Source: UBA8337 sp049889915 (GTDB taxonomy: Bacteria; Pseudomonadota; Alphaproteobacteria; RS24). Taken from it: a stretch of 11,816 nucleotides of DNA. The stretch lies in contig JBMHCM010000128.1 of the NCBI GenBank assembly GCA_049889915.1, positions 1 through 11,816 of the forward strand, given 5' to 3'. The notes beneath the pieces are model-generated. The model was given only the letters and a program-made list of their open reading frames with translations, made no database searches and was not told where the DNA came from. Shown piece after piece: positions 1 to 7,576 of this stretch. Made by a program: the position numbers and the translations under genes. Within the stretch, counting starts at the first letter, position 1; each line of letters starts with the position of its first letter.

Positions 1-825
1 CAATCCGGCTGCTTCTGCCTCGCTAAACATATGATGGTCGGCAAAGCTGGTGAGCGCGGCGACGCGATAGCCCAGCCCGTCAAGACTGGCTTGAAATTTC
101 TCGGGCTTGGCGATGCCGCAAAAGGCCGCCACCGGCTTATCCGTAGCAAGCGAAGCCGGCGGGCTTGCCGTTACGACGCCATGAAAAACCGGTTTGCCTT
201 TGGCTTTCACCTTGTCCATCAGGCTGGGCAAAGAGGCATGGGTCGGTGCACCGATAATTAGCAGCGCGTCCAATTTTTCCAGCGCGACATCCAGCTTTTG
301 CCGCAACGGGCCGGCCGGCAGCAGGCATTGATTGCCCAAGCCGCTCGTGCCGTCAATAACCACCAAATTAAAGTGATGCGCCATGGCCGGATTTTGAAAG
401 CCGTCATCTTTGATCAGCACATCATGGCCGTCGCGCACTGCCAGACGCAAGCTGGCCATGCGGTCGGCCCCGATATAGACCGGCCAATCGCCCGCCAGCA
501 TAAGCGGCTCATCGCCAATTTGCGCCGCTGTGTGATGCGCCCCATCGACCTTTAGCGGGCCTTTTTCTTGCCCGCCATAGCCGCGCGAGAGAATGGCCGG
601 ATGAAGCCCGTCATCGGCCAGCCATTGTGCCAGCAGGCGCACGGTCGGTGTTTTACCGCCGCCACCGGCCGTTAAATTGCCGACACAAATCACCGGTTTG
701 CCGGGATGCTGGGCCTGCGTCAGCTTGCGATTGGCGGCTTCCAGCAGGCCATACACGGCGGCCAGCGGCCGCAAGGCGATGCTTAGCGGATGCGCCGCCG
801 ATTGCCAGAAGCGCGGTTCAGCCAT
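1..825 (-). CDS. lpxK: Tetraacyldisaccharide 4'-kinase LpxK (3' end cut off by window edge)
   Basis: LpxK phosphorylates the 4' position of the tetraacyldisaccharide 1-phosphate lipid A precursor at the cytoplasmic face of the inner membrane, giving lipid IVA. The 275 visible residues hold the family landmarks: an N-terminal hydrophobic helix (about 13-30), a glycine-rich P-loop (VGNLTAGGGGKTP, 48-60), SRGYGG (80-85), GDEPLML (104-110), DDGFQNP (140-146) and ADHHMF (262-267), whose Asp-His pair matches the conserved catalytic/metal region. The family is usually 320-345 residues, so roughly 50-70 C-terminal residues lie beyond base 1. Two consecutive ATG codons (828 and 825) are possible starts. 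I chose the second because a GGAGG at 832-836 sits 6 nt from it and only 3 nt from the first. The start lies inside the end of waaA (8-nt overlap), so translation is probably coupled. The frame reads cleanly to the edge with no defect. Confidence 0.95.
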   Translation of the reverse strand, partial: MAEPRFWQSAAHPLSIALRPLAAVYGLLEAANRKLTQAQHPGKPVICVGNLTAGGGGKTPTVRLLAQWLADDGLHPAILSRGYGGQEKGPLKVDGAHHTAAQIGDEPLMLAGDWPVYIGADRMASLRLAVRDGHDVLIKDDGFQNPAMAHHFNLVVIDGTSGLGNQCLLPAGPLRQKLDVALEKLDALLIIGAPTHASLPSLMDKVKAKGKPVFHGVVTASPPASLATDKPVAAFCGIAKPEKFQASLDGLGYRVAALTSFADHHMFSEAEAAGL

Positions 826-2149
826 CATGCGCCTCCAGTGCCGGGCCGGTCGGCCGGGTCGCTTTAGGGTCAACCAAATAATCCTCAAGCAGGGCGATAG
901 CGCGGTGGCGCGCCCCGCCCATTGTGGTGGCGCAGCTTGCTGCGGCCTCGGCCAATTGGGTGACCGCTTTCGGGTTTTGCATCAAGGCGATGACTTGCGA
1001 GGCCAGCGTTGCTGCATCGCTTACTTCAGCGCAGGCTTGCTGAGCCGTCAGGGCAGCAAAGATTTCCGTAAAATTATCGATATGCGGGCCGTGCAGCAGG
1101 GCGCAGTCAAGCTGTGCCGCTTCCATCGGGTTTTGTCCGCCATGCGGCACCAATGTGCCGCCCATCAGCACAATCGGAGCGCGGCGATAAAACAACCCCA
1201 ATTCGCCCAGCGTGTCGGCCAGATAAATCTCGGTGGCAGTGCTCACCGGCTCGTCTTGGCTGCGTTGTGCAACAGCAAATCCGGCGGCGCGCAGCGCGGC
1301 GGCAATGGCGTCGCCGCGGTCAGGGTGGCGCGGCGCAATTATCGCCAGCACGTCGGTCACGCCGGCGCGCACCAGCTTTAATGCTTCAGCGATTTGTTCT
1401 TCTTCGCCCGGATGCGTGCTGGCCGCCAAAAAACAGGGCCGGTCCGCAAGCTGCGTTTCGAGCGCGGATAATTTATCGGCCTCGGCGGTCAAGGGCGGGG
1501 CATCCAATTTCAAATTGCCGGGGGTCTTCACCTCGGTGATGCCCAGCGCCAGCAGCCGTTCGGCGGTGGTTTTGTCCTGCGCCATCAGCAGCGTAAAGCT
1601 GCCCAGCAAATGTCGTGCCGTGGCCTGAAAACGCTGCCATCCGGCGAAGCTTTTGGCCGATAGGCGACCGTTCAGCATAACCAGCGGAATATTGCGGGCG
1701 CGACAGGCCAGCACTGCATTTGGCCAAATCTCGCTCTCCACCCAAAAGGCGGCGTCGGGCTGCCAATGGTTGAGGAAGCGGCGCACATAAGCGGTGCGGT
1801 CAAGTGGCGCATATTGATGGCTAAGGCGCGGCTGCAAGGTCGGGTTTTGGCTTTGCCAACGGGCGACGGTTTGCGCCGAGGTAACCGTGCCGCTGGTCAG
1901 TAAAATATGTTGCGCCGGTCGGCCGGTCAGAATATCGCCCAAAAGCGGCAGCACGGAATTGACCTCACCGACACTGGCGGCATGCACCCAAATCAAATGA
2001 CCGGTTGGGCGTTTCACCGCGGCATGGCCAAACTTTTCGCGCATCCGCACCGGGTCTTCGCGGCCACGGCGGACGCGCCGTGACAAACTGAGGCGGATAA
2101 ACGGCGCGGCCAGAAATATAATCAGTTGATACAGCCGAAGCGCGGCCAT
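818..2149 (-). CDS. waaA: 3-deoxy-D-manno-octulosonic acid (Kdo) transferase WaaA
   Basis: WaaA transfers Kdo from CMP-Kdo to lipid IVA at the inner membrane, the step that joins lipid A to the LPS inner core. The 443-residue product fits the family (about 420-450). An N-terminal hydrophobic anchor (about 5-18) is followed by a basic stretch. HAASVGE at 56-62 contains the glutamate expected as catalytic base (E62). Further marks are a TSGTVTSA motif (85-92), WVESEIWPN (136-144), GNLKLDAP, STHPGEEE, APRHPDR, DTLGELGLFY and the C-terminal HGGQNPMEAA nucleotide-sugar region, as in GT-B glycosyltransferases of family GT30. The ATG at 2149 shares one base with the msbA stop (TAATG), and its 3' end overlaps lpxK, so the three are probably translated from one message. 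Whether it adds one or two Kdo residues cannot be told from sequence. Confidence 0.96.
   Translation of the reverse strand: MAALRLYQLIIFLAAPFIRLSLSRRVRRGREDPVRMREKFGHAAVKRPTGHLIWVHAASVGEVNSVLPLLGDILTGRPAQHILLTSGTVTSAQTVARWQSQNPTLQPRLSHQYAPLDRTAYVRRFLNHWQPDAAFWVESEIWPNAVLACRARNIPLVMLNGRLSAKSFAGWQRFQATARHLLGSFTLLMAQDKTTAERLLALGITEVKTPGNLKLDAPPLTAEADKLSALETQLADRPCFLAASTHPGEEEQIAEALKLVRAGVTDVLAIIAPRHPDRGDAIAAALRAAGFAVAQRSQDEPVSTATEIYLADTLGELGLFYRRAPIVLMGGTLVPHGGQNPMEAAQLDCALLHGPHIDNFTEIFAALTAQQACAEVSDAATLASQVIALMQNPKAVTQLAEAAASCATTMGGARHRAIALLEDYLVDPKATRPTGPALEAHDG
832..836 (-). promoter_or_regulatory. Shine-Dalgarno site deciding the lpxK start
   Basis: On the minus strand this reads GGAGG, inside the last codons of waaA. 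Spacing is 6 nt to the ATG at 825 and 3 nt to the ATG at 828, which favours the second start. Ribosomes finishing waaA at 818 would be within a few bases of it. Confidence 0.6.
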
Positions 2150-4011
2150 TAATCGGCCTCGCTATCGGTCAACGCGTCGCCGCCCTTATCGGCAAATTGC
2201 TTATCATGCAATTCGGCATACACGCCTTTGGCGGCCAGCAATTCGGCATGTGTGCCGCGTTCAACCACTTGGCCATTATCCATCACAAAAATGCAATCGG
2301 CATGCATAATGGTGGACAGACGGTGGGCAATCACCAAAGAGGTGCGTCCCTGCATAAGCTGGGTCAGCGCCGCTTGCACTTTTTGCTCTGAGGCGGTGTC
2401 GAGCGCTGATGTCGCTTCATCCAACAATAAAATCGGCGCGTCTTTCAGCATGGCGCGGGCAATGGCGATGCGTTGCTTTTGCCCGCCTGACAGGCGCAGC
2501 CCGCTTTCGCCAACCCGCGTTTCATAGCCCTCCGGCATTTCCGTGATGAAATCATGAGCCGCCGCCTGCTTGGCCGCTTGCTCAATCTCGGCTTGGCTCA
2601 CATTGTCCTGTCCATAGGCGATATTATTGGCGATGGTGTCGTCGAACAAAAACGGGTCTTGCGTCACCAAAGCGGTGGCGCGGCGCAGGCTCTCCATAGA
2701 CACGGCGCGAATATCTTGCCCGTCAATGGTGATGACGCCATCAGTGACATCGAAAAACCGAAGCGTCAGATTGAGTAGGGTGGATTTGCCGGAACCGGAA
2801 GCGCCGACCAGTGCCACATTTTGTCCGGCCTTAATATCAATGCTGACGCCGTTGAGGGCGCGGTGCTCGCGGCCCTCATATTGAAAATGCACATTGTCAA
2901 AACGCAGCGCGCCTTTGTCGACTTTCAGCTCACCGGCATTGGGCCGATCGGTAATCGCATCTTGCCAATCCAGCACCTCAAACACGCGTTTGCCGGCCGA
3001 CACGCCTTCTTGCAAAACGGTTTGCATATTGGCGACTGAGCGCAGCGGCTGATAGACCGCCAGCAGCGCTGAGATGAATCCCATAAATTCACCGGCCGTC
3101 AAATTGCCTTGCATGGATTGATAGCCACCGACAAAAATAATCGCGCCGACGGCAATGCCTGCCAAAGCCTCAATGGCCGGGCTGGCTGCCGATTTGGCAC
3201 GCACCGCCCGCATGGTGAAATCCAACACCCGGTCAATGGTCTTACCGGCGCGGCTGATTTGGTCGGTTTCCTGCCCGTAAGCTTTAACAATCCGCAAGCC
3301 CGACAGGGTTTCGGAAATAAAGGTCGACAATTCGCCGGTTTCTTCCAAGCCTTGGCGCGACGCGAAGCGCGTGACTTTGCCGAGGCGGCGCATGGACGAA
3401 ATGCCCATTGGGATAACAATCACCGTGTAAATCAGTGCCAAATGCCAGTTAATGGTAAACATAAAGGCAATCAGCGCGACAATGGTCAGCAAATGGCGCA
3501 CCAGCGCAATGATGATATTTGAGACGGTGTCGCGCAGGCGGCTCGCATCAATCATGAAAATGGAAATATAAGCGCCGCTATGACGGCTGGACACATAGGC
3601 CAAATCACCATGCACCAGACGGGCAAACAAATCGCGTTGCAAAACCGCCGTCGATTTTTGCCCGACATAATTCATAATCACATTGGAGCCGTAAGTGGCG
3701 CCGCCCTTCAGTAGCGAAATCACCACCACGCCGAGCGGCACCAAAACCAGCATGGTCTCGTTCTTATTATTGAAGACTTCATCAACCGCTTTTTGGATAA
3801 ACCATGGCAGCGCGCCTGTGGTGGCGGCCACCACAACATTCAGCAAAATGGACAGGCCGAGCAGCCATAAATAGGGGCGTAAATAACTGCGCAACATGCG
3901 CTCCACCAAAGCCAACGATTTTGACCGCCGGTTTTGGTAGCGCGCTTGTACGTCTCGGCGCTGATTATGGGTGACAGTACGCGCGTCACCGTCGCTGGTC
4001 GCTTGGCTCAC
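2149..4011 (-). CDS. msbA: MsbA-type lipid A / lipid ABC exporter (fused TMD-NBD half transporter)
   Basis: The 620 residues form a membrane domain followed by an ATPase domain, the half-transporter architecture that works as a homodimer. After a charged cytoplasmic N-terminus there are about six membrane segments (near 47-70, 87-104, 164-184, 187-205, 280-297 and 305-325). The nucleotide-binding domain shows Walker A GASGSGKST (403-411), Q-loop Q451, signature LSGGQ (507-511), Walker B ILLLDE (527-532, catalytic E532) and switch H563. Family similarity and position directly upstream of waaA and lpxK point to flipping of lipid A-core across the inner membrane. Multidrug export by the same family cannot be excluded from sequence alone. 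The start is a GTG at 4011 with a GAGGGG-like site just upstream; an upstream ATG at about 4024 is out of frame. The last codon overlaps the waaA start (TAATG). Confidence 0.93.
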   Translation of the reverse strand: MSQATSDGDARTVTHNQRRDVQARYQNRRSKSLALVERMLRSYLRPYLWLLGLSILLNVVVAATTGALPWFIQKAVDEVFNNKNETMLVLVPLGVVVISLLKGGATYGSNVIMNYVGQKSTAVLQRDLFARLVHGDLAYVSSRHSGAYISIFMIDASRLRDTVSNIIIALVRHLLTIVALIAFMFTINWHLALIYTVIVIPMGISSMRRLGKVTRFASRQGLEETGELSTFISETLSGLRIVKAYGQETDQISRAGKTIDRVLDFTMRAVRAKSAASPAIEALAGIAVGAIIFVGGYQSMQGNLTAGEFMGFISALLAVYQPLRSVANMQTVLQEGVSAGKRVFEVLDWQDAITDRPNAGELKVDKGALRFDNVHFQYEGREHRALNGVSIDIKAGQNVALVGASGSGKSTLLNLTLRFFDVTDGVITIDGQDIRAVSMESLRRATALVTQDPFLFDDTIANNIAYGQDNVSQAEIEQAAKQAAAHDFITEMPEGYETRVGESGLRLSGGQKQRIAIARAMLKDAPILLLDEATSALDTASEQKVQAALTQLMQGRTSLVIAHRLSTIMHADCIFVMDNGQVVERGTHAELLAAKGVYAELHDKQFADKGGDALTDSEAD

Positions 4012-4043
4012 AACAGCCCCTCATGCGGCAAATCTGATTCCTT

Positions 4044-4049
4044 TATATA
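4044..4049 (-). promoter_or_regulatory. AT-rich -10-like element upstream of msbA (weak)
   Basis: The 97-nt gap between pmbA and msbA (4012-4108) has an AT-rich core in otherwise GC-rich DNA. On the minus strand it contains TATATA at 4044-4049, about 33 nt before the msbA GTG, and a TATGCT just upstream of that. I see no convincing -35 hexamer at 16-18 nt. A GAATC (GANTC, the CcrM methylation target of many alphaproteobacteria) lies just downstream at 4036-4040. msbA-waaA-lpxK may therefore have their own promoter, but this is a suggestion only. Confidence 0.22.
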
Positions 4050-4108
4050 GCATAATATGGCGGTCATGCGGCGCCGTGCAGTTTTTCTGGTGCGGGCGAG
4101 CGCTCGGC

Positions 4109-5446
4109 TTACAGCCCGGCCAATGACATGCCTTCAACCAAAATGGTCGGCGCATTGACGCCACGGCGAAACACCAAATCATCGGCTGGTGTCATGTTCA
4201 AAAACATTTCTTTCAAATTTGAAGCGATGGTTATCTCGCTGACCGGATAGGCCATCTCACCGCCCTCAATCCAAAAGCCGGAAGCGCCACGGCTATAATC
4301 GCCGGTCACGCCATTGACGCCCATGCCGATAAGCTCGGTGACATAAAAGCCGGTGCCGATATCCTTCAGTAATTGTGCAACCGATGTGTCACCGGCCTGC
4401 ATGTATAAATTGGTTGCCGACGGGCCGGGTGGGCCACCGACACCGCGGGCGGCGCGGCCATTGGTTTCCAGCGCCAATTGGCGGGCCGATGAACTGTCGA
4501 GGAACCAGCATTGCAACACGCCATCCTCAACCGGGGTCAGGGCTTTGGTGGCAACGCCCTCGCCGTCAAACCCGGCCGAGCGCAGACCGCGCGGGCGCAA
4601 AGGGTCATCGCAGATGGTGATGCTATCGGCCATGATTTTCTTGCCCATTTCATCGCGCAAAAATGATGTGCCACGGGCAATCGACGTGCCGGTAATGGCA
4701 CCGGCCAAATGGCCGAGCAGCGAGGCCGAAACGCGCGGCGCGTAAACCACATTGGTTTTGGTGCTCTCAATTTTGCGCGGGTTGAGCCGCTCAATGGTGC
4801 GGGTGGCGGCGCGTAGGCCAATCTCTTCCGGCTTGTCCAAATCGCTTAAATGACGCGCTGAATGGCTGGCATAATCGCGCTCCATCGTGTCGCCTTCGCC
4901 GCCAATCACCGCGCAGCTGACGGAAAAGCTGGTGCTGGTATAGCTGCCGGCAAAGCCGTCACTGGTCGCCAAGGCGGTGGTGGCGCGGCCCCAACCGGCC
5001 CCGGCGCCTTCTGAATTGGTGATGCCGTCAACGCTGCGCGCTGCGTTTTCACATTCTTGTGCCATGGCCAACAGCTCATCGGCGCTTGGCTCATGGGCAT
5101 CGGCAATGTCCAAATCGGGAATTGTGTCGGCCAGCAAATCTTGCGGGGCGAAGCCGCAATAGCGGTCTTCCGGCGTGGCGCGCGCCATATCGACGGCGCG
5201 TTGGGCCAATTGCGCCAGTGCCGCATCATCAACCGCCGAGCCGGACACGAAAGCTTGCTGTTGGCCGATCATGGCGCGCAGGCCGACATCGCGGCTTTCG
5301 GCGCGCTCGCAATCTTCCAAATTGCCCAACCGGCTGGATAGGCTCAATGAAGCACTGTCACTGACAATTGTGTCAGCGGCATGGGCACCGGCGGCAAGGG
5401 TTAACTCAATAAGTTTTTGCGCCAGGGCGAGATTGGCATCGGACAT
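4109..5446 (-). CDS. pmbA: TldE/PmbA subunit of the TldD-TldE metalloprotease
   Basis: PmbA (TldE) is the partner of TldD in a heteromeric cytoplasmic protease known in enterobacteria for trimming modified peptides such as microcin B17 and for degrading the antitoxin CcdA. In the heterodimer TldD carries the zinc site, while TldE shares the fold but lacks it. Consistently, I see no HExxxH here. The 445-residue length is typical. The N-terminal half includes a conserved SRLGNLEDCERAE stretch and the C-terminal half a glycine-rich GFDGEGVATKA, LETNGRAARGVGG and GDYSRGASGFWIEGG, all typical of the family. The ATG at 5446 has only a weak AG-rich ribosome site. It follows the desaturase stop by 15 nt, so the two are probably cotranscribed. 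A 10-bp perfect palindrome (4097-4106) lies just past its stop but has no T-run. The matching tldD is at 10337-11773 on the same strand. Confidence 0.94.
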   Translation of the reverse strand: MSDANLALAQKLIELTLAAGAHAADTIVSDSASLSLSSRLGNLEDCERAESRDVGLRAMIGQQQAFVSGSAVDDAALAQLAQRAVDMARATPEDRYCGFAPQDLLADTIPDLDIADAHEPSADELLAMAQECENAARSVDGITNSEGAGAGWGRATTALATSDGFAGSYTSTSFSVSCAVIGGEGDTMERDYASHSARHLSDLDKPEEIGLRAATRTIERLNPRKIESTKTNVVYAPRVSASLLGHLAGAITGTSIARGTSFLRDEMGKKIMADSITICDDPLRPRGLRSAGFDGEGVATKALTPVEDGVLQCWFLDSSSARQLALETNGRAARGVGGPPGPSATNLYMQAGDTSVAQLLKDIGTGFYVTELIGMGVNGVTGDYSRGASGFWIEGGEMAYPVSEITIASNLKEMFLNMTPADDLVFRRGVNAPTILVEGMSLAGL

Positions 5447-5461
5447 AAATTTTCTCTGCGG

Positions 5462-6508
5462 TTAGGACTGCGTATTGGAGAAGCCTTCAGAGAAATTACC
5501 CTCCAGGCGATTGCGACCATTATGAACAATATCGCCCGGCTTGTCTTCATCATCGGGGCGCGAGGTGGCGCGGCGCAGCACTTCGAAATAGCTGTCGGCG
5601 GTTTCGCGCCGCTCGGCCAAGCCGACACGGTGCAAATATTTGCTCAGCAGCGGCAGGCGATAGGACGGCACATGCATAATCAGATGATGCTCGACATGAT
5701 AATTGACCCAATAGGGGGCAATCAGCAGGCGGGCCAGCCAATTGGCTTTGGTGGTGCGCGACGAGCGGAACGGGTCATTATTATCCGGTACAATGGCGTG
5801 TTCGGCAATATTGCGCAGCCGCGTGATGGCCATGTGATAGGTCAAAAACGGCAGCAGCCAGAACATCAAATAATAGGACCAATGAAACAAGACGGAGCAG
5901 GCTGCCAAAATGGCCAGATTGATAAGCAAGGCGGCGCCCAGCTTGCTGCGGAAATGATTGAGACGGCCGAAAAAGCCCAGCTCCGGCTTGCCGAAGGCAT
6001 TGAGGATTTGCGCTTTGCGCTGCTGATAGCCGGTTTGCCCGGTCAGGTCGCGCACCAGCTTGCGGCGCAGGCTTTTGCGGGTAATCGGAAACGGCTTCGA
6101 CAGAATAAGGTCGGGGTCGTCTTCTTGTTGGGTGCGGGTATGATGCACCAAATGATAGCGGCGATAGGCATCGGTGCGCGCCATCATCGGATAGGCACAC
6201 AGCCAATCGGCCAGCCAATTATTCCAAGACAGGGTTTTGAACAGCGCATTATGGGCGGCATCATGCATCAGCACGGCGAGGCCCAATTGCCGCGTGCCGA
6301 TAATCATGACCGCCAAGATAAAGGTCAGCGGATTGGGAAACACATAAAACAATGCCATGGCCGCAAAGATGATGGCCCAGCAATGCAGGATGAGCGCCAG
6401 CCCGATAAAATCCGAGCGGCTTTGCAGCAGTTCGAGAACCGTCTCATCCTTGACCAATTCCCGCGCCGTGTAGCGCAGCTTGGTCGGTAGCTCAATTGTT
6501 GCACTCAT
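5462..6508 (-). CDS. Membrane fatty acid desaturase, three-histidine-box di-iron type
   Basis: This is a 348-residue integral-membrane desaturase with the three histidine boxes that bind the di-iron centre: HDAAH (82-86), HLVHH (119-123) and HVEHH (271-275). An extra conserved-looking AEHA (236-239) precedes the third box. Hydrophobic segments lie near 35-57, 61-80, 192-207 and 210-226, matching the usual layout with boxes facing the cytoplasm. Such enzymes insert a double bond into acyl chains using O2 and an electron donor. Regiospecificity, and whether the substrate is a phospholipid, an acyl-CoA or another lipid, cannot be read from sequence. The frame continues upstream to a GTG at 6544, but I chose the ATG at 6508 because the family usually begins shortly before the first hydrophobic helix and the extension is only 12 residues. 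Neither start has a strong ribosome site. It lies 72 nt after ubiA and 15 nt before pmbA. Confidence 0.88.
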   Translation of the reverse strand: MSATIELPTKLRYTARELVKDETVLELLQSRSDFIGLALILHCWAIIFAAMALFYVFPNPLTFILAVMIIGTRQLGLAVLMHDAAHNALFKTLSWNNWLADWLCAYPMMARTDAYRRYHLVHHTRTQQEDDPDLILSKPFPITRKSLRRKLVRDLTGQTGYQQRKAQILNAFGKPELGFFGRLNHFRSKLGAALLINLAILAACSVLFHWSYYLMFWLLPFLTYHMAITRLRNIAEHAIVPDNNDPFRSSRTTKANWLARLLIAPYWVNYHVEHHLIMHVPSYRLPLLSKYLHRVGLAERRETADSYFEVLRRATSRPDDEDKPGDIVHNGRNRLEGNFSEGFSNTQS

Positions 6509-6580
6509 ACTGAAAAATATAGGCCAAATGACCGGCCAATGCACCCCCTTGCCGACCCCGCGACCTTTTGGCAGGTCAGC

Positions 6581-7507
6581 CTAATAAACGCCGAGCAGTA
6601 GGGCGGCGGCGATAATCAGTCCGGTATTGCGGTTGGCGCGAAAAATATTCAGGCAAATATCCGGCCGATCAATATCCAGCTTGAGGATTTGCAGGGCCAA
6701 ATGATAGGCCGTCACGGCCAGCCCGACCCAAAACAGCACGGTCAATTGTCCCACCCAACCGGCCGCGGCCAGGCAGGCCAGCGTGCCGCCGTAAAACAAG
6801 ACCAATGCCGCTTTGGTATGGCGGCCAATCCGCAAGGCGGTGGATTTAACACCGATAAGTGCGTCATCTTCTTTGTCTTGATGGGCGTAAATCGTATCAT
6901 AGCCCAGCGTCCACAACACACCGGCGGCATAGAGAAAACCGGTCTCCGGCGCCAGCTTGCCGGTCAGTGCCGTATAGCCGACCAGCGCCCCCCAGTTAAA
7001 AGTCAGACCGAGGAAAAATTGCGGCCAGTAGGTAATCCGCTTCATGAACGGATAAGCCGCAACCAAGGCAAGCGAAGCCAATCCCAGTAAAATCGTCGGC
7101 AGGTTAAATTGTAGCAGCACCAACAGGCCGATAAAGGCTTGCGCCAGCAAAAACCCCCAAGCCTGCACCACGCTGACCCTGCCGGAGGGCAGCGGACGCA
7201 AGGCGGTGCGGTCGACTTGCGCGTCAATATCGCGATCGGCAATGTCGTTAAACGTGCAGCCGGCGCCGCGCATCACCAAGGCACCAATGGCAAACAGCAC
7301 AATCATATAAAACGGCGGATAGGCATTGATTTGCGCCCCGGCCAGCGCCATGCCCCAAAAACACGGCCAAAATAAAAGCCATGTGCCGATCGGTCGGTCG
7401 AGCCGTGCCAATTGCGCAAAGCCGTGCCAACGCGGCGGCACCAGCCGCATCAGCAGATTGGGGCCTTCGCTGTCCTTCGGCGCATTATCTTGCGGAGCAG
7501 AACTCAT
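6581..7507 (-). CDS. ubiA: 4-hydroxybenzoate polyprenyltransferase UbiA
   Basis: UbiA attaches the polyprenyl tail to 4-hydroxybenzoate in the inner membrane, the membrane-committing step of ubiquinone synthesis. The 308-residue product is of normal length and multi-pass (about eight to nine hydrophobic helices). It carries both Asp-rich prenyl-diphosphate/Mg2+ motifs: NDIADRDID (87-95) and YAHQDKEDD (207-215), followed by the usual IGVKSTALRIG. The frame stays open far upstream (to about 8047), but that extension lies antisense to rsmE and is not hydrophobic in the UbiA manner. I therefore place the start at the ATG at 7507; an in-frame ATG at 7531 is the alternative. No clear ribosome site precedes either. 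The gene is divergent from rsmE, a neighbourhood seen in many alphaproteobacteria. Its TAG stop is followed by a 5-bp hairpin without a T-run. Confidence 0.95.
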   Translation of the reverse strand: MSSAPQDNAPKDSEGPNLLMRLVPPRWHGFAQLARLDRPIGTWLLFWPCFWGMALAGAQINAYPPFYMIVLFAIGALVMRGAGCTFNDIADRDIDAQVDRTALRPLPSGRVSVVQAWGFLLAQAFIGLLVLLQFNLPTILLGLASLALVAAYPFMKRITYWPQFFLGLTFNWGALVGYTALTGKLAPETGFLYAAGVLWTLGYDTIYAHQDKEDDALIGVKSTALRIGRHTKAALVLFYGGTLACLAAAGWVGQLTVLFWVGLAVTAYHLALQILKLDIDRPDICLNIFRANRNTGLIIAAALLLGVY

Positions 7508-7565
7508 GATTGAACCGTTTTGCCCTTTCATGGCACAAGCAGGGACGGATGTTTTTCTGGCCCAT

Positions 7566-7570
7566 AGGAG
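7566..7570 (+). promoter_or_regulatory. Shine-Dalgarno site deciding the rsmE start
   Basis: AGGAG here lies 6 nt before the ATG at 7577 and only 3 nt before the GTG at 7574. This supports the ATG as the real start. It is in the roughly 70-nt divergent ubiA/rsmE intergenic region (7508-7576), which must hold both promoters; I could not identify convincing -35/-10 pairs there. Confidence 0.65.
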
Positions 7571-7576
7571 TAGGTG

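Noticed and set aside
677..1381. A 234-codon plus-strand open frame opposite waaA and lpxK.
   Set aside because: waaA and lpxK are both clear on the minus strand. The plus-strand translation has no recognisable motif and low-complexity Arg/Ala composition.
4097..4106. The perfect palindrome CGAGCGCTCG just after the pmbA stop, as a terminator or operator.
   Set aside because: With a normal loop the stem would be only about 3 bp, there is no T-run, and 10-bp GC-rich palindromes are common by chance at this base composition.
5417..6490. A 357-codon open frame on the plus strand covering almost all of the desaturase gene.
   Set aside because: It is antisense to a gene with three intact histidine boxes. 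Its translation is rich in Gln, Arg and Gly without domain or membrane pattern, as expected for a shadow frame in GC-rich DNA.
6562..6577. A hairpin (GACCT / AGGTC with a 6-nt loop) after the ubiA stop, as a possible terminator.
   Set aside because: The stem is only 5 bp and no T-run follows on either strand, so it does not meet the pattern of an intrinsic terminator.
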